A stretch of DNA of 64,000 nt. Origin: Varroa destructor (lineage: Eukaryota > Arthropoda > Arachnida > Mesostigmata > Varroidae). Of this stretch, positions 14,700-25,880 are shown one piece after another. The notes below the pieces were generated by a model. It was not told where the DNA came from. It made no database searches and saw nothing but the letters and a program-made list of their open reading frames with translations. Both the position numbers and the translations under genes were made by a program. Location of the stretch: the NCBI RefSeq assembly GCF_002443255.2, contig NW_019211460.1, positions 32,905,497-32,969,496 of the forward strand, given 5' to 3'. Every line of letters begins with the position of its first letter. Positions within the stretch are counted from its first letter, which is position 1.

Positions 14700-17600
14700 G
14701 TCATCATATGTAAAAGAGAAGGAAACTAAAAGTTGTTCGTTTTACTTGAAACACGACCATAGTACAGATCTAGTCATTTATTGAATTTGCGCGCCACTAG
14801 TTCACAAAAAAAGGAAAATGTCTGCTAAACGATTACATAGGAACGGAGCTTACGACAAAGTAACAAACAGGCCTTTATAGTTTGTCCGAGCATGAAATAC
14901 AATGAATTCTCGATATGTTCCTGTCTAGCTTAGACGGTGAACAATCGAGGAACGATATGAGGTTATACAATAGGAAGCGTTTAAAGTAATTTCAATGTGA
15001 TGACATTATGTCTAAGGCAGTATCAGTATCAGTACACTTTTAATCATCTGACGATGTCTCATTAGATTTTCTAGGTAGCCTTGTGTAATACGAAAGGCAA
15101 GTACGTCCTACGAATACATACATCATAGACCCTAGCTTTTTGATAGTATTCCTTTGGCAGGAAATTGTTGGGAAACGATCAGCGGTCAACGATTCATGAA
15201 AGTTACTCACCATATCATCATGACCGTCATCGTCGTCGCTTTTGTTTAGATTCTAATAATACACCCACCATTGGAGACCCACAGTGCAGCGTACTGCTCT
15301 AGCTCTAGTATTGTCATCGTTGGGTATCTTGAAAAAATCTGGCGACTAAAATAGCTAATACTATGAGTGCTAGAGATAGGCTAATGATAATAAGTAGTCA
15401 AGTTTACGAGCTTAATTGACATGGAGCGTTTCTGGTACGATAGTCGCAGATGCGGTGCATATGTGACTCCGGTTCGCTGGTTCGGTTATGTAATTTGTGT
15501 AAAAAGATCAGATTGGCCGACAGATTGGGCCAACCGCCTAACCAGAAGCACTTAATGACTAACATGATTTTTTCATTCGCTCTTCCATATATACAGAGTC
15601 GTTTAACGGCTGTAATTCGTGCGCAACACAACTCGCAGTCCCGGCATCTGTTTCGACAATATGGCAGGTTCCATGAAACAGTGATTTCAGCGTTTATGCT
15701 GGGCCAACGATCACAGACTGGCGATATAATTCTTTTTTCGTGCGCAAAGCTTTTCAAACAGTTTGTTTTCTCGTGTCCTGTAATCGCAAGACTATTGGCA
15801 TCAATGGAGCTAAGCGGCGAATTCTGTCTGTAAATCGCATCACACCCAACGGCCCGCTCTGATAGTGACAGAATTGAGCTAACAAAAGTTCACCCACGGC
15901 CTGTCTGTCTCTGCAAGTCGATCCGACTTTCCCTAATGTCAAAAAACTACAGATTACCGCTGCGAAAAGACGGACGGGTGCCAGACTTAAGATATAGGGT
16001 ATTTCATAAAAATTACATAAGGGGATCAATTAATAGAGCAAATAACATTATTCCAAGCGAAACGCCGACAAAGCAGTAGATCGAAATTAAGTCAGAGGTC
16101 GTCTGAAAGCCAGCTAAACCTATTAACGGATCACCTCGAAGAGACCACGCCCGTATGAGCGTTCGCTGAAGAACACACGCAAAGAATAAGTTTATATTTC
16201 GCTATAAGCTAAAGAGACATTTGGTGGGTAAATATATTAGATGTCTTTGATCAAAGTACTTTATTAGTTTAGTCTGAAGGGCATCTCTGCTTTAGTTCCT
16301 ATTTTTAACCATCCGGTGCTTTTCTGCTGTACAATATTCAACTGATAACCGCAATAGTCCTACCAGGTACAATAGCAGGTCCCAACGAATAGTCCTAACT
16401 TACCAACCAAATGAACGTGTAATGGGTAAACAAAGAAAAATTCTATAAAACAGGAACAATAGGCCACAACAGCATAAGCTTAGCATATATACCATGAGCA
16501 TTCGCGACATCACGTGCTTGCAACAACCCAGCAGCTTCTCAATATCAACATGTATCTGTCTAGTCGACTTATTTCTTTATATTCGGCCCATCTTCTTCGA
16601 ATCCAACAGAGGCCCACTAATCACTAACCACTACTGCGAATGTATCAAGGCAGCAGGCCTCGATTCGGCCCTAGCTAAATTTTCACCTCTGACACTATCG
16701 TTAGAACTAGCGGTATCTTCGATGCTGTGTGGCCGTTCAACCTCTTTCATTATCAGCGCCTTCAACGGCCCGCCGATCGTCGTGCCGTTCGCGCATAACA
16801 GTATGCCAAAATAGAGCCAGTTCTGAGATGGGAGAAGACTAGGCAGAAAAACAGATGGGCCAGATACAGCAAGCAAGCAAAGAAAAAAGGAAGCTAAAAA
16901 ATAAAAAGCAAAAACGGACAAATTTCATTCTACTAGGGTGCAAGCGAAATGGGAAAGGAATCGTTCAGCCTATTTTTCGCCCTCTCCTTCCTTCTCCTCC
17001 TTCCATATCTCTCTCTCTCTCTCTCTCTCGTTTGCTCTGGGTAGCCGCTGTCATTTCAGTCCTCTCCATTTAAGCGGGGTACACACTTGATGGGTGTGTG
17101 CATGTTAGTCCTCGCATGCATTTTTTTCTCGGTATGAAGGAACGGGCGTAAAGAGTGTCAAGAGTTCTTTTTTTCTGAAGAGCTAACGAAAGACTCGAAA
17201 GAGAGCACAGAAAATAACAGGATCTGGAGAGGGACGATAAGTAAATCAAATAGAGCGACGTAGGTAGAGCGGAACGCGACTGCGATGAGATGGATACAGA
17301 TAGAGGCAAGGTTGAGCGAAAAAAAAGAGTGAATATTGGGCGAATTTATGAGACTAGTAGCGATGAGAAGGCGATAACGACTGACATAGGTGGTTTAATC
17401 GGATTGAAAATGAATTAGAAAGCAAATGCAAGGCCATTCCGCGCAGGCTAGTTGCAAAAATTTGTTATTAATGATATGTACGCGAATTAGCTATACGAAT
17501 CGGGCAAATAGTAAACGTTCATTGTTTTGTTTGCCGACGAGAGAAAATGACGGGGAAATGAGAACGAAGAAAAACAGTTACAGTTTACTATGATATTGTG

Positions 17601-18976
17601 AGAAGTAGAGATAAATGACGAATAGCACACTTAGACCTTCGATATTGCAACGAACCGATTAAAAGAGCCTATTTTGCAAAGAACGCAGTAACATTATTTT
17701 TCATTCAGCGATGAATCAAGGGACAAGATTATTTATTCAAAGATGTTCTGTCGAAAAAGCTTGATCCATATTTGTATTTCTGCTTCGCGTGTGCGACAAG
17801 TAATCCACCTCAGCGATCTGTAGCAGAGTGTCTGCTTGCTCTTTGTCAGTTTTCCAACAACAGTGGATCGTTTATCCTTCGTTATGTGACTAGCCCTCCG
17901 CTGCTAGCCAACCGACGACTCTTGAAACACGAATGCTTGCAAAGCGTGAGTACCAAGATAATTTTACTGCCATACACATATATATCAAATGAGAAACAAA
18001 CCCGTTTTCGTTCGCCAGATCCACTGCATTGCTTCCTTGCTTCCTCCAATGGCAGCTGCTACCAGCACTGTTCGATGTACATACGTGTATCCCGCGCTAG
18101 TGCCTGCAGTGAGCAATGCCGCTGACCTAGATAACAAAACCGTACCCGTTTTGATCTGACGATGATTGTGCCCTTAAAATTTAAACTTTATCAGTAATGG
18201 AAAAGATAAAGGAGAAGATCAAAGCTAAAAATGAGTCGTGGAAAAAAATTGTTGACCCGCTACCTGAGGATTCGCTACGGTTTCCGTAGTAACGTTTCAT
18301 TGTCCTATTAGCATATATATTATTGGTGAATCGTTATAGTTGCTGATGGTGCTGCCTCCGTTATCGTCGGTGTCGGCGCTGCATCGTGAATTACCTTAGC
18401 TCAGTGCGTTTCACGTGGCCGCAGCATAGGCAGTTAGCTCAACAAGGACGATAGAAATGAGGCCCCACAATTTTAATGTTAGTCACCGATGATGACGCGC
18501 TTAGGCTTAGGTAAACCTGAATGCACAGATGGGGCCGACAGGCGGTCTCAGAGCACCCAGCGATAATGAAAAGGAACAAAAGTGAGCATAAGCGAGACGA
18601 GGAAAACAACGAAGCGGTAGAAAGAGTTATAGCATTGAAAAATAATTGAGTAATGAAAACTTGTTCTCCCCTCTACGATATGCTCTGCCTATATTCGAAC
18701 AACAAAATCAACTGGAAAAACGATAGTATGCGTATTGTAAAAATATGATGAGTGAAGCCTAAAAGAGGACCGCTTCATACTCTAGTCCGGTCCAGCACAA
18801 TAATCATTTGAAAGTCTTTCAGTTGATTGTTCAACTACGATGTAACTGCTCGAACCAAGTTGGTCATTAGCAAAAACATGGCATGAACAGCGTATTATGT
18901 AATTGTCGCGAATAGAAACAAAATACTTTCTCTGGTCTCTAAATAACAAGCCTTTGTCAGCCTGCAGCAATTCATG

Positions 18977-18977
<1 letters not shown>

Positions 18978-19007
<30 letters not shown>
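18978..19007. repeat. (TA)n microsatellite
   Basis: About 30 bases of perfect TA repeat, lying 57 bases before an assembly gap. Confidence 0.95.
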
Positions 19008-19010
<3 letters not shown>

Positions 19011-19063
19011 CGTAATCAGCAGAAGATTTTTATCTTTTCAGTGTCCGTAGCTTCATTTAACCG

Positions 19064-19088
19064 NNNNNNNNNNNNNNNNNNNNNNNNN
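19064..19088. other. assembly gap, 25 N
   Basis: Run of 25 undetermined bases. Any frame read through it is meaningless. Confidence 1.
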
Positions 19089-20562
19089 CTGTCGAACTTC
19101 GCTTCCATACACAGATGGCATTGATTAACATAAGAGGCAAGTTCTTCCGTGTGCTGAGATGAGCGTTGTTTGTTAGCCGATTGTATTTCTCATCCATTGT
19201 AGCCGGAAATGGTCGGACGTGGTGCGGGCGGCTATAGTCACAATGTTTATATTACGGCGGCGTTTGGATGGGACGTACTTGATGTTGATGTCGATAGCAT
19301 CAGAGACAAAGTCGTCATCGAAATAGACGCGGCATTTGCGGTCACTTTAACCTTGAGCGTGCTAAGGCGTAAGGGACTTCATTCACATCTCATTAATCAC
19401 AAAGTTTACGAGTAAAGTATCGCAAAGCGGCGAGTATCGCCACTCATCGATGCAACTGGCTCTTGTTGCAACTGACAGCTTTTGTTGACAACAAAAACAT
19501 CGAATCTATTAGCGATAGTTCCGTTTCGTGAACACAGCTGGCCGACAGTGTAAAGCTGGCGTACTAAACGTAGAAAGCGAGACACGATGCGATAATATTA
19601 ATGATCAAGAAAAACAAGGGAAGTTCCCTATATACATATATAAAATTACAAATGATACGACACAATGTGTATCGCTTATCGTGTGTTCTCACTTGTTCTT
19701 ACAGCAGACGTCTGCGCTGCATTTTCGAATAGTACTCCTCGGTGTTATGCAATAACGTCTATCGACCTACATAAACTCGTTTAACATAGCACCTACGCGG
19801 TAGCTGAGGTTTTGCTGATGCAAATTAAAGTTAGAGGAAACTTGCGCCCATCGTTACGTGAATGCACACACGCACACACACACACACTGTTACCTGCGTC
19901 GGCGTTCGGCATAAAGAAAGCAAGAAGGTTATACTTGACAAAAACTGACCAAAATAAATATTATCGTTACTTGAAGAGTGCACTTGTGGGTATTCCTTCA
20001 TTGGTTCGCTAAAACAAACATTTTTAAATTCCTATTTCAAAAACGCCTTCGTGAATACACACACACGGAGCTTTTTGTTTTAACAGTTGGCTTACATCGT
20101 GTTTTTAATACTTTAGCCGACACTGCAGTTACACTAACTGTACTTAGATCAAAACAAGGATGCTCACAATCCTCAAGGATGCAACTGAATAGCGCTTTTA
20201 CTGCTACGTCTGTTTTGGGTTTGTTTTTAAAAAGAGATGTGTACACGGAAGTTGCTTTTCTATCCCTCCATGCTACTGCTAATCTCATCGTAATTAGAAC
20301 AATTATTATCTATTGTGATCCTCTTTATTCTCAAATCCCGCCTTTCTTTAAGGGATTTGTTCATCGTGACAACGAACAGCGCTTGTTTTTATAGAAAAGT
20401 TAAAGTTAAGGTAGTTCGAATTAACGTGTAAAACTGTTGTGACTGAATAAGGGATTTTTCGAGTCGTCATTGTGGACAGTAAAACAGAATTACTGTGGTC
20501 CTACACACGGGCACACACACACAGATATATATAAAGCCGCTCACACTTAGAGACAAACAAAC

Positions 20563-20605
20563 AGGCAGGCAGGCAGGCAGGCAGCCAGCCAGCCAGCCAG
20601 CCAGC
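20563..20605. repeat. (AGGC)n-(AGCC)n compound tetranucleotide repeat
   Basis: AGGC units turn directly into AGCC units. Because the two units are reverse-complement related (GGC and GCC cores), the tract can fold back on itself as a hairpin. Confidence 0.9.
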
Positions 20606-22083
20606 ACTGTCGAGCAAAAACAATTAGTTATGCTTGAACATTGCGATCAGGCGACCAAACAAGCGGACAAGCAACTAAGCCCAGACAAAGCCCATTCTTT
20701 CTGCTGGGCCTCTCCTGTGCTTGCCTCCAGTGGCCCCAGCAGCATGATGCAATGCGATGGGTGTGAGTGAATGCTTGAGAGTCTGTTATGGGCTTCTGCT
20801 GTTAAAGAGCGCAGGTTTACTGCTGGCCACAGTTATATACCTACCGTGGCCCGCCGTTGCCTGCTGGTATTCAGAACAAACAGTAACAAGATAGCTGGTG
20901 AAAACGCGAGTAGGTACTACTGATTGCAGAGTTTGCACATGGCGTCGGAGCTGATGGACAACGACATCTACTAAATAGCCATTGTGCTAATAATAATAGT
21001 AATAATATAAAGGTCGAAGTGACATAGATGTGACAAGTACCAGGATAAATCCTGCTACTTTCCTGACATATCTTGAGCGGATTCTGACTATGTCGCGGCG
21101 TCACAGAACATTTTGTGATTCGATTGGTTCACTGTGCCTCTACTATAACCGGAGAACAGCCACCATTCGTTGTAATACTGAGTTATGCATGGAATACTTA
21201 ATCCAGATGATTATCTGGGTCGGATCCAGATTACCTCCATATGTTACACGCTTTATTGTTCGCTGGAAGAACGCCTAACGCCACGCGCTGCCATGTACAA
21301 ACGGTTGCCAATTAGCTTTATTGAAAATTTAATCGAGGATTGTATGACGAGACGTTCTATCTAGCAGTGTCTAATAGTAGATTCACGTGCCTTTACAGAT
21401 AAAGCAGCGGGCGGGCTTCTCTCAATCTAACTCACATGCTAACCATTGAATGTATTACGAGTGTTTTGTTCTAGTTAATAGGTTACCAAAATCAGGTTTG
21501 CCCGCACTAGTCGTACTAACCTAATGCTAGTAAGAGGCCTGTAATACCATGTTTGCCCAATACGCTTTGTGCTAGCTCGAAAGAAAGGTGACCAAAACGA
21601 AATTCATTGCACACCGTCTCCCCACACATATATATATATAAGAACGTCTTTTAAGTGGTATTTATTGATCGATCTTCAGAATGGACAAGCAAAACCACTG
21701 GCTGTTACAATATTGATTGAGTTAGTTCGAATTTCTTGGCGATGCCTGTTGGTCAGCAGTAATAACAAGTGTACAATGGTGCTTTAAATGGGACAGCGTT
21801 AAAACGTTGATGGTCGTAGTGTAAGCGCAGGCAACCGAAAGGTCGATTCCGTTCGTCTTTTAGGGTGGCCATTGGCCCTAAAGCAATTATGTAAATATAA
21901 TAGTTGGAAGGACAAATTCTTGTGCGAATTAAGCGCTTCCGCTTACCGTTGGCTATTCGCAGTTGTCGTTCGACAATGGCGCTTGGCGAAAGTGTCGACA
22001 AAGACGCCACACCAGCGCGCCACCCGACGGCGAAACGTGTGCTCCAAGCACTGACTCAAGGAAAACAAGAATAGATATATGTA

Positions 22084-22108
22084 CATATATATATATATAT
22101 ATATATAT
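22084..22108. repeat. (TA)n microsatellite
   Basis: About 25 bases of TA repeat. It encodes the Tyr/Ile start of a spurious 111-codon frame. Confidence 0.9.
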
Positions 22109-23275
22109 AGGGAAAATAACGCTGTCATAGAGCAGTGGCGGCAGTCACGGCGCTTCGTTGAATATTCTCAGAGTTATCGAGAAGAACAGACGGACAAGTG
22201 TTGTGTTCTGACTTCGAGTGGAGGAGAAACATTTGATTCGTTACGACAACAGCGCTACGGCGAAGATAACAGCAAAGGTAAAGCCTACCACTGTGCGGTC
22301 GACGGAACTGTTACTATTATAGTTCGCTTTTCCCTAATGAGTCCTCAACGGTTTTTGCCGCGGCGTGTAACGACGCCAGGCAAGCTGCGAGGTAAAGCCG
22401 CGTTGGAATTATAGCAAATATTACTAACACGATCGGACAACTGACTATTAGTACGCAAAAGGTGCGGGTCTAAGCTCACTCCATTTGCTTGCCATTTTTT
22501 AACCATCCGATTATATATGTATATCGACGAGACGATAATGTAATAGAGAAAACACAGGAACACAAACAGTGTTTAATCATCAAGACAATGGTGGTGCAAA
22601 TGATTCTCCACACATCGATAACGGATATTGGTCGAATCAAGTGTGTTATCGATAAAAGTACTCCATTTGATATCCCTTGTTTCATCTAGTTTCCAACAGA
22701 CGCTCGCTGTCGATACCTCTTCCCTGCTGTTTACTGGATGACCACTGTGACGTCATAGGGGCTTGGTCCGAGCAACAGCACTCTACTCTAGCTAGGTAAT
22801 TATTGTCCTTTTATTTTTTCGAAACATTTTTCTCTAATAATAACATTTTCTAAAGTCTTATTGTATGTTGCGGCGATAGTTTTAGATTAGCTGAAAGGCT
22901 GCTTACAATAGAGAGTAGATGTTTTTATCTTGCGCATATAATTTACAAGCGATACAAAGCTGCCAGACGTGATACTTCGTAGCAGAACTATACAATATCA
23001 CGTACGCTGTATGGCCTTACAATGATCTCTCGGTCAACAGAATCAATAATGTGGCTAGAGGTCTTGAAGGACTATAGGCTAAACAATCGACAGGAGTCGA
23101 ACTCATTTAGTTAAAAGCTTTTTTTTTTTCGTCATCGCATTGAACGAATAGTGCGGCTGAATATCAATATACCACAAACGAACGAGCGAAAACTCAGGAC
23201 ACGTAGTTTACTAGCGGAGCGTTCACCGATAGCTAAGTGCCATACACAAAATAGAATTAAAAAACATTTTAGTAT

Positions 23276-23416
23276 CTATAGTGAACACTGATCAGTTGAG
23301 CTCTTCCATTGATGCAAAGGGATATTGGTAATGTCTGCACTTGGTACCGATATATTTAATGAAATATCGAAAACAAGTGATTTGCCCGAACAATTTTTAT
23401 CAAGTGCAAGAATTGC
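23276..23416 (-). CDS. possible second exon of a small secreted protein (speculative)
   Basis: An open minus-strand segment of 46 codons ends in a stop at 23276. It follows a possible AG acceptor just before 23416, in phase 0. That phase matches a possible phase-0 donor of the candidate first exon at 24399-24557 upstream. The translation has two Cys, an NIS glycosylation-type sequon and alternating polar and hydrophobic residues, as in beta-rich secreted domains, but I recognise no family. The polypyrimidine tract is poor. The pairing of the two segments is inference only, and the open frame may be chance. Confidence 0.15.
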   Translation of the reverse strand, partial: AILALDKNCSGKSLVFDISLNISVPSADITNIPLHQWKSSTDQCSL

Positions 23417-24365
23417 CTCGATCGAACTGATCCACAGCACAGGAACGTAGAATAAACATAGATAATGATCAATGAACAATGTCTTCAAAAAGATCAGATT
23501 CGTTGAGTACGACAACTGGATGCTTAGCGCTTCGTTAACATTCGTTAGCGGAGCTTCAGGCCGGCACCAAAAACGCCGTCCGAAACAGCCGATTGCCTCA
23601 TAAATACGCCCGGATCGAAAGAATAGGCCCCATTGTAAGCACTTCCACGAACCCCATTGACGATGCCGCGATTTAAGAGTAAGTAAGCTTTACGGCGATA
23701 TGAAATTTATTTAGTTCGCATAAAGTATCTTTATGCCTTTCCCTAGAGTTACGATTTCTAGAGATATCAGTGCTGGCACATAGGAACAAGCGTGACCCAT
23801 ATCAACAGATCAGTTCAAGATTACTATCGACAATGGTAACGACAACGGGTAACGAAGCAGCCCGAAGGTACTGCAACAAATACTAATTAATGGAAGACCA
23901 ATTGAGATCGGGGCCATACGTACATTAGATACCATCAGAGTGAAAGGATGACAGCATCATATTAATGTACCGCACACTGACCAGGGTTCGAACAGAAATA
24001 GGGAAGATGACTTGATCGTTAAGTTTGCTCGTATTGGATAAAATGATGGTAGAAGGGTCGATATCTCTGTTTGCTCGCAGCAATCCTACGTCATAGGGCA
24101 TACTGTGTGCACCTTTTTTTCGGTAGGACTCGAATGGATAAGCTCTGCTTCTGGAAAACCCGATGTGATCAGGTGGTTCATTTCATCAAGCTCGATAAGC
24201 GCTACCATGAGCATCTAATATTCACAAGTAAATCTTCGAAATTCGGACACAAAAAAATCATTCGAAACTAAGTGTCGTTTGAAGAACGAAATTCTCTATG
24301 ATTTACTATCTATTTTATAAATAGATCGTAACTGGCACCATTTCACCGCAGTAGCTGTTGTTGAT

Positions 24366-24557
24366 TTATCCCGAAATAGAAAGCTGAAGCGATATTACTT
24401 CATAAATCGTAAAGCTATCCGTAATCGGATCAACTGAAAAAGGACCATATCTGTTCCCACATTCAGGATAGTCGACCTTTATTATAAATTTCCGGCATCT
24501 AATCTCACATAAAACGATCACAAAAACTCCTACGATGCACCGCACGCCAAATTTCAT
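24366..24557 (-). CDS. candidate small secreted protein or first exon of one
   Basis: From the ATG at 24557 the minus strand reads 63 codons to a stop at 24366. Residues 1-21 look like a classical signal peptide: a basic start (MKFGVR), a hydrophobic core (CIVGVFVIVLC), then a polar end. The rest contains one Cys and a motif VDYPECGNRYGPFSVDP that resembles the start of compact secreted domains such as the MD-2/GM2-activator lipid-binding type. That resemblance is an impression, not an identification. A possible GT donor at 24398 would end the exon after 53 codons in phase 0. Read to the stop, it would be an unusually short secreted peptide. The start was chosen because it is the first ATG in frame and begins the signal peptide; the frame opens earlier only at a GTG. 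No neighbours support it. Confidence 0.3.
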   Translation of the reverse strand: MKFGVRCIVGVFVIVLCEIRCRKFIIKVDYPECGNRYGPFSVDPITDSFTIYEVISLQLSISG

Positions 24558-25787
24558 TGACAGGCAATGCACTCTAGAGAAAGAAGCGGTCTTTTACAAA
24601 ATATAATTGAAGTAATTGTACCACAAAAACTGGTTCATATAGAAGAAAGACAACGAGGGTTTTATTTGTTGGGCGTTTCTCTCAAAAGCTGACAAAAAAT
24701 TGCGCTGAAGTTGGAATAGTACTAAAAACCTGTGCTAGATAAATGTGCAGTGAAATCGGCCAACAACTTTTTCAGTCATCGTTTGTCTTAAATTTAATGT
24801 ATTATAATAAAAATTCAATGATCTAGAGATATTGCCAAACTCGATCGAATGTCATAACACGTCTCCTACAATAATAATGCTACTGTTATTTTTATTTCGT
24901 GCAAAAACAATGTGTTTGCTATGGGGTAAATAGTAACCGCTTAAAGTAAAAGAAAATAATGTATCTATATCAATAAAATCTATGGTGATATGTTGAGGCA
25001 CATAAAGTAAAATAAATAAAAAAACGCTTGATTGCGTCTAACGATAAGAAACTAAATACGCGCGAACAAACCAATCTCAATTATCTTAAAAGTGATCTAT
25101 TTTTTCCGTTGCGTCTCTCTCTCTCCCTTGTTTGCTGCTATTATATGAAAGAAGAAACAGATAATAAACAGACGGGCGCTTTAGGTTCTACTTTTTTTCC
25201 TTGAAATCGTGTCACAATATATTCAATGCAGAACGCGATCTGTCAAGTACCGTTGTGTCTATCTGTTTAAGAACATGGCCAAGTACAACGGTTCTCGTAT
25301 TGCGTCTAGCCTCATTCACACACAGACTCACGCGTTACATCTGAAAGCATTCAACAAACCGACTGTGGCACCACTCTATATTCCTTTATTGATAACATTT
25401 AACAAAAACTTCAAACGTTCCATTAATAACACAAATAAAAATATATAAATTGGACATCGTATAGAAAGAAGGTAGAGTGATAAAAGTCAAATAAATTTTT
25501 TATGGCCATCGGTCTGTTCTGAATGCGTATTGAACCTAATAAATTGTTCGAAATTGCGCTGGAGCAGACGGACGGAGGAACGACTCCTGCGTAAGAAATT
25601 ATGATGAGAACGTAGCGAAAAAACGGTGGACAAAAGGATGGGAAGAGAGCCAAAAATGAGTTCATGGCTGGAAACTGACACTGAATTGGCTGGTAGATCT
25701 AAGAGGAGGTAGTCGCTTTAGGCATTCGAGCTGACACCTTGAAACAAAAAAGAAATGAGGTTAGTTTGTTTTATTATATATGTACCT

Positions 25788-25880
25788 TTAGGTTTTCAGA
25801 AATTAGAATACTTCAACGATTTTCCAATTTCTGAAAGCGAAAAACCGTTGTAAAAAAAATTCTAATTACTGAAGGTTTAA
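25788..25880. repeat. imperfect palindrome (hairpin-forming)
   Basis: The outer arms at about 25795-25809 and 25859-25873 match as inverted repeats over 15 bases with one mismatch. The complementarity continues imperfectly outward into TTTA/TAAA flanks and inward (CAACG and CGTTG arms). The whole is a near 90-base hairpin, of the size of a very small foldback or MITE-like element or its remnant. Confidence 0.6.

Larger units (their letters stand above)
12276..23275. other. non-coding stretch, no supported gene
   Basis: No recognisable exon on either strand. Contents are microsatellites (CA and TA at 14646-14699, TA at 18978-19007 and 22084-22108, AGGC/AGCC at 20563-20605) and one assembly gap. 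ATG-started frames at 19209-19415, 20037-20288 (minus) and 22079-22414 were examined. They have no recognisable domain and no convincing splice structure. Confidence 0.55.

Noticed and set aside
15404..15833. Overlapping frames of 117 and 127 codons on opposite strands
   Set aside because: Neither shows a motif or a credible start. Mutual overlap is expected by chance where stops are locally sparse.
16494..16921. Opposed frames of 106 and 96 codons
   Set aside because: No recognisable domain; the minus frame starts at a non-ATG codon.
19209..20394. Slight resemblance between two frames (AVTLT...VLR) about 800 bases apart
   Set aside because: The DNA similarity is too weak and gapped to support a duplication or paired exons.
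22079..22414. ATG-started 111-codon plus frame
   Set aside because: It begins inside a TA microsatellite, and the remainder matches no family. There is no splice or conservation evidence.
23980..24000. GGGTTCGAA motif suggesting a tRNA T arm
   Set aside because: No matching stem or A box at the required distance.
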